Below the pieces are notes generated by a model. It did not search any database and had not been told where the DNA came from. It was given only the letters and a program-made list of their open reading frames with translations. A program made the position numbers and the translations under genes. A stretch of DNA of 13,027 nt, taken from Candidatus Omnitrophota bacterium. Lineage in GTDB: Bacteria > Hinthialibacterota > Hinthialibacteria > Hinthialibacterales > JAKPRU01. Positions 7,265 through 13,027 of the stretch are shown in pieces. Each line of letters opens with the position of its first letter. Position 1 is the stretch's first letter. Location of the stretch: contig JAKPRU010000154.1 in the NCBI GenBank assembly GCA_029557025.1, positions 1 through 13,027 of the forward strand. The letters are read 5' to 3'.

Positions 7265-8731
7265 TTAGTACACGGTCCAATCCCGAACCGGAACTTCCTG
7301 CTCCAGGGGGTTCTTGAAGACCGTCACGAAGGTCTGCTCCTTGGGGGTCAGACCACCCGCCGGATCGGCGAAGATGCCGTCCGCCGCGATCGCAATCCGG
7401 TGGTTGTCCATCGAAACATTCGCTTCTTTGGTCACATAGCCGGTAAAACTGCCGTTCCACCAATCATGGGATTGGAATACATAGAAAAATGGCGTGACCG
7501 GATTCAAATCGCTGTCGAAGATCACACAGACAACCTGCGGATTCTGCGTGGAGAAACTTTCATGCGCCACGATGACGGAGTTGTTGTATTCGTCCACGGC
7601 GCAATCGGCATAGCCGAACATCCTGGGAACAAAGTAATCGTCGTTATTCAGGATCACTTCCTTTGCGCCGACGGCAATATCCGTGCTGCTCTTGCCAAGA
7701 TCGACACGAGACATGGAAAGATATCCATCCACATTCGTCGCCGCCAAATAGACTGTGGTATGGGCAAGGTTGCCCTTGATGCGCTGCTCATCACCGCGGC
7801 CCCGATCTGTCACGGTGCTGAAAGTGGATTGATCGAGAGTATACCGCGGAGTGCCGTCGTTGTTCCAGACATTCATCACGCCCTGGAGACGAACCACCCA
7901 GCCGTCATTAAAGGCGGCGACGTTGGACCAGATTTCAGCCGCGCCACCTTCAATCTTGGCGTTGAAGGCCGTTTTCACAGGCGTGCCATCCTGGGTGAAG
8001 ATTCCCGCCACCGCCGCGTTCCCATCGGGGACAACGCCTTTGACGCGGTCTTCCGGAACAACTACGAAATTACCGTTGGACAAGCAGCGAACTTCTCCAC
8101 CGAAACGGATCTGCGCCCCCGCCTGAGCGCCCGCTATTCCGCCCTTCATGTAGATCGGATCGAACACATTGGTTACTTTGCTGGTCGTACCATCCGGTTT
8201 CAGCTCCTGGATCTGGACACAAGCGGTCTGCTTGTCATAAGCGAACTTGCCGTTCCAGCGGCCATCCGAGTTGAACTCGTCGTAAAAGAACGGGGTGGCC
8301 TCCTGGCCGACCATGAAACGCTTTGTCCCGTTTTTCCGAGTGTCAACCGTGATGACCGGGGGATTCCCATCGGTGCGGCAGTCGTTAATGGACGCCCATG
8401 AGTACGGGTCTCCGGCATCGGTGATCCACGCCCAATGCTCAGTGATATTGCCTTCCATGTCAATGAAGGCAACCTTGGCATTCATCGCATCGCTGTAAAC
8501 GCCATCAGGCCATGCGCCTGCGATAATGGCAATGGTTCCGTCCACACCGAAGATCTCCGTGTCCGGTTCCCAATACTCGCCGTTATCGATATCGATCGGG
8601 AACAGCCAAGTCTCCGCGAGAAGAACTTGCACATTGTCCGGATAACCTTCCTCTGGCGGGCCAAGGGTACCTTGGGTAGAACCCACAGAGGTAATTAACA
8701 ACGCCAAAACGACATATCCAAATTTCTTCAT
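7265..8731 (-). CDS. Secreted protein of unknown function, probably beta-rich
   Basis: A 488-residue protein. MKKFGYVVLALLITSVGSTQG is a good signal peptide (basic start, hydrophobic core, S/Q cleavage region near residue 20) with no lipobox Cys. The mature part is rich in Gly, Asp, Asn and aromatic residues, has five scattered cysteines, and contains strand-turn patterns such as FIDMEGNITEHW, GGEVRCLSNGNFVVV, FNDGWVVRLQGVMNVWNNDG and VVCVIFDSDLNPVTPFF, which suggest a beta-propeller or other repeat fold. I recognise no catalytic motif, dockerin or sorting signal. ATG 8731 has GGAG seven bases upstream; the open frame extends to 8848, but those 39 residues are Arg-rich and would bury the signal peptide. 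A promoter at 8972-8999 gives a leader of about 235 nt. Confidence 0.85.
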   Translation of the reverse strand: MKKFGYVVLALLITSVGSTQGTLGPPEEGYPDNVQVLLAETWLFPIDIDNGEYWEPDTEIFGVDGTIAIIAGAWPDGVYSDAMNAKVAFIDMEGNITEHWAWITDAGDPYSWASINDCRTDGNPPVITVDTRKNGTKRFMVGQEATPFFYDEFNSDGRWNGKFAYDKQTACVQIQELKPDGTTSKVTNVFDPIYMKGGIAGAQAGAQIRFGGEVRCLSNGNFVVVPEDRVKGVVPDGNAAVAGIFTQDGTPVKTAFNAKIEGGAAEIWSNVAAFNDGWVVRLQGVMNVWNNDGTPRYTLDQSTFSTVTDRGRGDEQRIKGNLAHTTVYLAATNVDGYLSMSRVDLGKSSTDIAVGAKEVILNNDDYFVPRMFGYADCAVDEYNNSVIVAHESFSTQNPQVVCVIFDSDLNPVTPFFYVFQSHDWWNGSFTGYVTKEANVSMDNHRIAIAADGIFADPAGGLTPKEQTFVTVFKNPLEQEVPVRDWTVY

Positions 8732-9100
8732 ACGATTTCTCCAATCAGGTCGATCACATAGATCGGGCTCTTGTTCCTTAGAAACTCGCACCCGCGAATC
8801 CTCCGATTCGCGCCCCAGACGTCTTTCCCGGATTGCACGTAACTTCAAGTTGCCGTGCGGGAAAGAATGCGGAAAATGCTTTGTCTATCACCTCCCTTCC
8901 GGCAGGGACTTCTCAACCCCATTTCCGATATCGGACTTCCCCGGGGGAATGGCATAGAACACTTTGCCCAAATTATACGCCTTATTCCTATGACATCAAG
9001 TATGTTCAGAAAATATTCTATGTATCCTTAAAATTCTCACGGAGGACCCGTTTTCCTGTTTTGCCTCATTCTACTGCAAATCTTCGCTTCCTCCGACAGA
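8732..9100 (-). other. Long structured leader and spacer upstream of the secreted-protein gene
   Basis: No convincing gene is present. From a probable start near 8965 the minus-strand leader contains AAGGGAGGTGAT (complement of 8887-8898), an almost complete Shine-Dalgarno sequence without an ATG, GTG or TTG at normal spacing. It also contains an imperfect hairpin between CTTTCCCG (8823-8830) and CGGGAAAG (8858-8865) with an inner GCACG/CGTGC stem, and a perfect 8-bp hairpin CGCGAATC/GATTCGCG (8793-8812) with a four-base loop. I could not match it to a known riboswitch. Bases 9000-9100 are AT-rich with nothing recognised. Confidence 0.5.
8972..8999 (-). promoter_or_regulatory. Sigma70-type promoter for the secreted-protein gene
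   Basis: On the minus strand TTGATG (complement of 8994-8999) and a perfect TATAAT (complement of 8972-8977) are separated by 16 bp. The predicted start is near 8965, well upstream of the ATG at 8731. Confidence 0.6.
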
Positions 9101-9508
9101 TTAGGCGAAACTCTCCCAAATTTCTCGCGCAATCAGCGTTCCACCCTCAGAAGACCAGAATGTGCAATTCCACTCTACCCCCGCCAGCCCCGGATTCCGT
9201 CGGAGCCACTCGGAAACATCCCCGTATGTCCACTCATATAATCGCCAATTACTTCTTTTTTCAGGAGATACCGACTTGAGAAACCTTTTGCCGCAGTCGC
9301 GAGATTGCCATGCCAGAATAACCGGCGGGCCGTTTCCCCTAAATGGCAAAACCACCGCCTGTTTCACGGGTTCATTAAACAGCACGTAAAGACCATCGTT
9401 GATATCGTTGATGTCCACGAAAAAGAACTCCACAACTTCACTTGCCCTGAATCAGGATTGAGAGGTTGAGGCTCCTGAATCTATTTCAAAACCGATAAAT
9501 TCGCGCAT
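9101..9508 (-). pseudogene. Small gene of unknown function interrupted by one in-frame TGA
   Basis: The minus strand has an ATG at 9508 with GGGAG (complement of 9517-9521) eight bases upstream. Eighteen codons (MREFIGFEIDSGASTSQS) are followed by TGA at 9452-9454, and the same frame then stays open to TAA at 9101. The downstream part begins FRASEVVEFFFVDINDIND and ends WNCTFWSSEGGTLIAREIW, a protein-like composition. If the TGA is a nonsense mutation, the intact gene encoded about 135 residues. Alternatively a shorter protein starts at GTG 9433 (weak ribosome site) or GTG 9418 (GGAG nine bases upstream). UGA recoding is possible in principle, but I see no obvious SECIS-type hairpin. I do not recognise the family. 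Confidence 0.45.
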
Positions 9509-9651
9509 AGATTTCTCTCCCAAAGATTGGGGGAGACATAGAGGGGCTTGAAATTACTAGACTTACAGGCTCTTCACATCAGCCGATACCTATGTCCGCC
9601 CCCCTCGGATAGATTGAGACCCAGCGATATTCGGATATCAGAAACCTCTTT

Positions 9652-9665
9652 TGTCAAGCTTGACA
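9652..9665. promoter_or_regulatory. Perfect 14-bp palindrome over the sigma-factor -35 (candidate operator)
   Basis: TGTCAAGCTTGACA is its own reverse complement, and its last six bases are the TTGACA -35 hexamer. A dimeric regulator bound here would compete with RNA polymerase. No regulator is identified; the 239-bp spacer 9509-9747 holds no other gene that I can support. Confidence 0.5.
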
Positions 9666-9687
9666 GGTAACCCTGCACGCTCATAAT
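9660..9687 (+). promoter_or_regulatory. Sigma70-type promoter for the sigma-factor gene
   Basis: A perfect TTGACA (9660-9665) and CATAAT (9682-9687) lie 16 bp apart. Transcription from about 9694 would give a leader of roughly 55 nt before ATG 9748 and probably reads on into apt. Confidence 0.75.
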
Positions 9688-9747
9688 GCGTTTACATTTC
9701 GATGCAGATGGAAGGGAGATGATTCATCACCGAGTAGGAGAACCGCG

Positions 9748-10596
9748 ATGGTCGACGAACGGGGAGACAGCCACCTGCTCGGTCTCTATTTGCTGGAGGT
9801 CGGCAAATACAATCTGTTGTCCGCCGAGGAGGAAGCCGAGCTTGCCCGACGGATCGCCGAGGGGGACCAAGCCGCACGACAGCATCTCATCCTCGCCAAT
9901 CTGCGCCTCGTCGTCAATATCGCCAAGCGATATCGAAACCAGGGTCTGTCTCTTATGGATCTCATCGAGGAAGGAAACCTGGGCCTGATTCGTGCCGTGG
10001 AGAAATTCGATCACACACGAAAACTGCGGTTCAGCACTTATGCCACCTGGTGGATACGCCAATTTGTCGGGAGGGCCGTGCAGAACCAGGGAAACCTCGT
10101 GAGACTGCCTTCGCATAAGCTGGATGCGCTTCAGAAATGCCGCGAAACCTTCCGAGAACTCAGCCATGATCTTGGCCGGGAACCGACCGAAAAAGAGCTC
10201 CGCTCCCAACTCGATATCATAGAAAAAGAAAAAGACGATATAATCCGACTATTTTACAATCCCGCTGTGGTAGAAAGCCTGATGGGTTCGGAAGATGAAC
10301 CCGATCACAGCCTGAAACTGGAGGACACAACCATTCCCCCACCGGATGTGGAGCTGTTTCTTCGAACCCGCGATGAACGCATTGTCCGCCTCGTCGATCT
10401 CTTGCCGGAACGGGAAAAGAGAATTATCGTAGAACGTTTCGCTTTGCATGGAAAAGAACCAAAAACACTCAAAGATATCGGCAGGGACCTGGGAATCACG
10501 CGAGAGCGTGTGAGGCAAATCCAGCACAAGACCGTGGAGAAGCTGCGGCGGATGCTGCTGGAATCCATGGATGAAGAAGATTTGTTTCAACGCTGA
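9748..10596 (+). CDS. RNA polymerase sigma factor, RpoD/RpoS family (sigma70 group 1/2)
   Basis: A 282-residue sigma70 factor that directs RNA polymerase to promoters. Region 1.2 is at about 8-40 ([20 protein letters not shown]), regions 2.1-2.4 at 42-120 ([34 protein letters not shown] at 95-105), region 3 at about 122-200, and region 4 at 207-272 with the [21 protein letters not shown] helix-turn-helix. No region 1.1 is present, which together with its length points to a group 2 (RpoS/SigB-like) factor rather than the full housekeeping factor. In region 2.4 the conserved Gln (Q105) is kept, but the position equivalent to E. coli RpoD T440 is Gly (G108). The -10 specificity may therefore tolerate variation, as in RpoS. 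TAGGAG (9735-9740) precedes the ATG by seven bases. apt follows after 43 bp. Confidence 0.92.
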   Translation: MVDERGDSHLLGLYLLEVGKYNLLSAEEEAELARRIAEGDQAARQHLILANLRLVVNIAKRYRNQGLSLMDLIEEGNLGLIRAVEKFDHTRKLRFSTYATWWIRQFVGRAVQNQGNLVRLPSHKLDALQKCRETFRELSHDLGREPTEKELRSQLDIIEKEKDDIIRLFYNPAVVESLMGSEDEPDHSLKLEDTTIPPPDVELFLRTRDERIVRLVDLLPEREKRIIVERFALHGKEPKTLKDIGRDLGITRERVRQIQHKTVEKLRRMLLESMDEEDLFQR

Positions 10597-10639
10597 AAAC
10601 GTGGTGACCTTTTGGCTGTCGAGCATGGAGAACTTGATT

Positions 10640-11161
10640 ATGGATCTGAAAGCCGTGTTGCGAACTGTCCCGGGATTCCCGAAAGAGGGGGTCACGTTCA
10701 TCGATATCACCACTCTGGTGAAAGACAGCCATGCGTTTCGCGAGACGGTTCGGCGGCTTTTGGAGCCGTTCCGGTCGCAGAAGATCGACCGGGTTGTGGC
10801 GGTCGAGTCGCGCGGGTTCATTTTCGGCGGCGCGATCGCCCAGGAACTGGGATGCGGATTCGTGCCGGTCCGAAAACCGGGCAAATTGCCCGCTGAAACC
10901 TACTCGGAATCCTACGAACTCGAATATGGAACCGACACCCTGGAAATTCACAAGGATGCGATTGACTCAGGGCAGACCGTGCTGGTTGTGGATGATCTCT
11001 TGGCGACGGGCGGAACAGCGGCGGCGGTTTTGAACATGCTCAAGAATTTCGACTGCAAGGTAATCGGAGCTGCGTTTGTGGTCGAGTTGGATTTCCTGAA
11101 CGGCCGCGCAAAGATGGGCGATATCCCGGTGCATTCGCTGGTCCATTACGACAGCGAGTAA
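10640..11161 (+). CDS. apt: Adenine phosphoribosyltransferase
   Basis: A 173-residue cytoplasmic purine-salvage enzyme that makes AMP from adenine and PRPP. It shows the APT N-terminus (MDLKAVLRTVPGFPKEGVTFIDITTLVKD), VAVESRGFIFGG (53-64), the flexible loop RKPGKLPAET (78-87) and the PRPP-binding loop VLVVDDLLATGGT (114-126). The length is standard. I chose ATG 10640 because GGAG (10627-10630) is nine bases upstream and the protein then begins where family members do; upstream in-frame codons overlap the end of the sigma-factor gene and are not conserved. It is probably co-transcribed with the sigma-factor gene, as no promoter is visible in the 43-bp gap. Confidence 0.96.
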   Translation: MDLKAVLRTVPGFPKEGVTFIDITTLVKDSHAFRETVRRLLEPFRSQKIDRVVAVESRGFIFGGAIAQELGCGFVPVRKPGKLPAETYSESYELEYGTDTLEIHKDAIDSGQTVLVVDDLLATGGTAAAVLNMLKNFDCKVIGAAFVVELDFLNGRAKMGDIPVHSLVHYDSE

Positions 11162-11202
11162 AAACCTGTTGAATATCCTCACCCAAAGGGAGATACGGGT
11201 AG

Positions 11203-11246
11203 CACAGGCTTCCAGCCCGCGGGGTGTCACACGCTTCCAGCCCGCG
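11203..11246. repeat. Imperfect tandem 19-bp REP-like repeat
   Basis: CACAGGCTTCCAGCCCGCG (11203-11221) recurs as CACACGCTTCCAGCCCGCG (11228-11246), with 18 of 19 bases identical and a 25-bp period. 'AGGCTTCCAGCC' repeats are dispersed in many environmental genomes (recollection). It lies between apt and the tRNA and could contribute to transcript ends. Confidence 0.65.
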
Positions 11247-11277
11247 ACAGTGATTGGCTTGTCATCAAAATTACTCC

Positions 11278-11351
11278 GCGCCTGTAGCTCAGTAGGATAG
11301 AGCGACGGATTCCTAATCCGCAGGTCGCGCGTTCGAATCGCGCCAGGCGCG
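11278..11351 (+). tRNA. tRNA-Arg (anticodon CCT, reads AGG)
   Basis: A full cloverleaf can be drawn. The acceptor stem is GCGCCTG/CAGGCGC (11278-11284 with 11344-11350) and the D-stem GCTC/GAGC (11287-11290 with 11300-11303) has a GG-containing loop. The anticodon arm ACGGA-TTCCTAA-TCCGC (11305-11321) has CCT at 11312-11314, the variable loop is AGGTC, and the T-arm is GCGCG-TTCGAAT-CGCGC (11327-11343). The discriminator base is G11351. CCA is not encoded (TCT follows), so it must be added after transcription. The top pair of the anticodon stem is an A-C mismatch. Confidence 0.95.
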
Positions 11352-11502
11352 TCTTGATTTCAGTGAACTTACGACTTATCACCCTCCAAACTTACCTCGG
11401 ATTTTGCCCAAATTGCTGTTTCCGGCGTTTCCCTCTGTTTCCCCGCTGTAGAGGGCGCTGAAGATTGGTCCATCGTTGGCTCCAAGATGATCGGCTACAT
11501 AA

Positions 11503-11754
11503 CTATTTTGATCTTTTGTAATCTTCAGGCGTAGTCTTGTTCATAACCAAGGAATTAGATGAACTCGGCAGAGCCTCCTCGCTCGAAACCCTCTGCGATA
11601 TTCGAAAGGACCGAAACGTCCGCCCGTCGGATCTGATCCCGCAAACCAAAGTCCTTACGAACGCACTCTCGCCTGAGCAGGCATAGACAGATCGGGTCAA
11701 CTCCCGGACTTTCTGCCACGCCTCTCTTTCTTGAAAACCCTGGATTGTTGCCAT
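11503..11754 (-). pseudogene. Decayed four-helix-bundle (23S rRNA intervening-sequence family) gene
   Basis: From ATG 11754 one frame reads [20 protein letters not shown] and continues to about SGESAFV. At about 11654-11660 the reading must shift to the next frame, which gives [20 protein letters not shown], then [14 protein letters not shown], the most conserved core of this family, and then meets TAA at 11555-11557 where intact members usually have Gln (CAA). Beyond it only a short, doubtful remnant is seen to 11503; about 60 residues of the last two helices seem missing or unrecognisable. AAGGTGAG lies upstream of the ATG. Intact members are about 115-130 residues and of unclear function. 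Frameshift, nonsense codon and loss of the 3' half make this a confident relic. Confidence 0.85.
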
Positions 11755-11772
11755 CCAATTCTCTCACCTTCG

Positions 11773-11809
11773 TTAATTAGAATTAACCAGAAACCCTAAA
11801 CCCTAAACC
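11773..11809. repeat. AT dyad and short CCCTAAA tandem repeat
   Basis: TTAATT-AG-AATTAA (11773-11786) is a perfect dyad. It is followed by AAACCCTAAACCCTAAACC (11791-11809), two and a half copies of a 7-bp CCCTAAA unit. The stretch lies between the pseudogene start and hisC. Confidence 0.6.
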
Positions 11810-11869
11810 ACAAAGATATCCCTTTGCCCGAATGACGTGACTGGTATATTCGGACAAAAGGACATGATT

Positions 11870-12958
11870 ATGACTGAGCTACCTTATCGTTCACTATCTG
11901 CGCGGAAGGCGGTTCCCAGTTATTGGCACCGGCCCGGGGAGCAAATCTGTTTGCATCTCGGCGAAAGCCCCTTTCCGCCCACCGAATCCGTACAACAGGC
12001 GATTCGGGATGCCGCAAGCGTGGCGAACTATTATCCTGACACCAATGCCGTCGCCCTTCGGGATGACCTTGCCGGATATGTCGGCCATAAGGTCCGGCCC
12101 GAACAGATCATTGTGGGCAATGGTTCTGACGATCTGATTCAGCTTGTGGTTCAGACCTTTCTCTCCAAGGGCGGCACGGTGGTCTCTTTTGAACCGACTT
12201 TTTTTTATTATGGGTTTTGTACGGCACGTGAAGGGGAACGATATGCGCCGATGTTCCGGCGGCGGGCGGACCGGTACAATGTGCCCGGCATGGAGGAGAT
12301 TCATTCGCACCTTCAAAAGGAAAAACCGGACCTGGTTTTTCTGGCTAATCCGAATAATCCGACAGGCGGACTTGTGGACCGGCAGCATGTTTTGCAGCTG
12401 CTGGAATGGACCCCCGGAATCCTTGTAGTCGATGAATGTTATTTTGAGTTTGCCGGGCTGAGTGTTGTGGACCTGATTCACGAGCATGAGAACCTGATTG
12501 TTTTGCGCAGTTTATCGAAGGGATTCAGCTTGGCGGGGGTGCGAATCGGGTATGCGGTGGCCTGTCGGGAGCGGATCGATGCCATGGAGCGGATGGCGCT
12601 GACTTTCCCGGTAAATGCCATCGCACAGACAGCGGCGCGGGCCGCTCTGCGCGAGACAGAGATCATGCGGGAGCGAATCAGACAAATTGTCGCATGGCGG
12701 AAGAATCTTGCCTGTGAATTAATTCGGCTCGGACTGGATGTTTTTCCTTCCCATACCAACTTTCTTCTGGTATGCTCCGGTTTGTTGAATAAGATTCCTG
12801 ACGACTGTGCGTTGCGTTTGAGCGAACGGGGGATATTGGTGTCGGATCAGACACATACCCCTGGGATTGAGGGGACCGCTTTACGGATCACTGTGGGAAC
12901 TCCGGGTCAACTGGAACGGTTGCTTCAGGAGATCCGCGAATTTGTTACGGGAAATTGA
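11870..12958 (+). CDS. hisC: Histidinol-phosphate aminotransferase
   Basis: A 362-residue class I/II PLP-dependent aminotransferase. In histidine synthesis HisC converts imidazole-acetol phosphate plus glutamate to histidinol phosphate. Features seen are LHLGESPFPPTESV (28-41), YYPDTNAVALRDDLA (54-68), GNGSDDLIQ (83-91), ANPNNPTGG (159-167), VVDECYFEF (186-194) with cofactor-contacting D188 and Y191, the PLP lysine in RSLSKGFSLAGVRIGY (K217 and R225), and LRITVG with the substrate carboxylate Arg (R339). ATG 11870 is chosen because AAAAGG (11857-11861 region) is about eight bases upstream; GTG 11837 and ATG 11864 are less well placed. TATATT (11845-11850) may be a -10 with a weak -35 (TTGCCC, 11824-11829). 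Related aminotransferases (e.g. CobD-like) share these motifs, so the substrate is likely but not certain. Confidence 0.87.
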   Translation: MTELPYRSLSARKAVPSYWHRPGEQICLHLGESPFPPTESVQQAIRDAASVANYYPDTNAVALRDDLAGYVGHKVRPEQIIVGNGSDDLIQLVVQTFLSKGGTVVSFEPTFFYYGFCTAREGERYAPMFRRRADRYNVPGMEEIHSHLQKEKPDLVFLANPNNPTGGLVDRQHVLQLLEWTPGILVVDECYFEFAGLSVVDLIHEHENLIVLRSLSKGFSLAGVRIGYAVACRERIDAMERMALTFPVNAIAQTAARAALRETEIMRERIRQIVAWRKNLACELIRLGLDVFPSHTNFLLVCSGLLNKIPDDCALRLSERGILVSDQTHTPGIEGTALRITVGTPGQLERLLQEIREFVTGN

Positions 12959-13027
12959 GATCGCTCGCCGAAGGTTCGGTTTCGAAAGAGACGAAATGGA
13001 CTTTGGCGGGTTTGTTTTTTTAATCGG
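12959..13027 (+). other. Sequence after hisC: possible start of a next gene or weak terminator
   Basis: An ATG at 12996 opens a frame MDFGGFVFLIG to the window edge, with only a weak ribosome site (AAAGAG). Alternatively CTCGCC (12964-12969) could pair with GGCGGG (13005-13010) ahead of TTTGTTTTTTT as a large-loop terminator. The two readings cannot be separated here. Confidence 0.25.

Noticed and set aside
7226..8401. Open frame of 391 codons on the plus strand
   Set aside because: It is antisense to the secreted protein, which has a signal peptide, ribosome site, promoter and terminator; the plus-strand frame also crosses that terminator.
8833..9279. Plus-strand frame of 148 codons
   Set aside because: Low-complexity composition, no ribosome site seen, and it spans the leader and promoter of the minus-strand secreted-protein gene.
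11278..11351. tRNA gene as an integration (att) site of a genomic island
   Set aside because: No integrase is seen and no second copy of the tRNA 3' end is found within the window.

Overview
The window is a bacterial chromosome segment of moderate-to-high GC, probably from an uncultured lineage. Several things point towards a Hydrogenedentota/Sumerlaeota-like or PVC-like candidate phylum: an orphan GspG-like pseudopilin, a secreted DUF1080 (3-keto-disaccharide hydrolase) protein, a membrane protein with propeller-like repeats, dispersed REP-like 'CAGGC' palindromes, and a decayed four-helix-bundle (23S rRNA intervening-sequence-type) gene. The taxonomic placement is inference from gene style only; no marker was compared.

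Layout. 1-781: the end of the conserved infC-rpmI-rplT translation operon. rpmI starts at a GTG and rplT is followed by a hairpin terminator. 813-1500: a single pseudopilin gene with its own strong sigma70-type promoter, whose -10 lies inside a perfect dyad. 1516-4418 (minus): a two-gene unit, DUF1080 secreted protein then a 7-TM plus six-repeat membrane protein. The N-terminal codons of the membrane protein run through two REP-like palindromes. 4419-4788: a repeat-bearing intergenic region. 4789-7083: a soluble hybrid histidine kinase (PAS-PAS-PAS-HisKA-HATPase-REC). 7210-8731 (minus): a secreted protein of unknown function with a convincing terminator and a long structured leader (to about 8965). 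9101-9508 (minus): a small unknown reading frame split by one in-frame TGA. 9652-11161: an RpoD/RpoS-type sigma factor with a consensus-like promoter overlapped by a perfect 14-bp palindrome, followed by apt. 11203-11351: a tandem REP-like repeat and tRNA-Arg(CCT). 11503-11754 (minus): a frameshifted four-helix-bundle pseudogene. 11870-12958: hisC.

Most genes are housekeeping (L35, L20, sigma factor, APT, HisC, tRNA) mixed with lineage-specific secreted, membrane and sensory genes. I see no CRISPR array, transposase, integrase or defence cassette, and I found no clear new multi-gene system. The best leads are the two disrupted minus-strand genes, the REP elements translated into a membrane protein, the two promoter-overlapping dyads, and the long hairpin-rich leader of the secreted protein.
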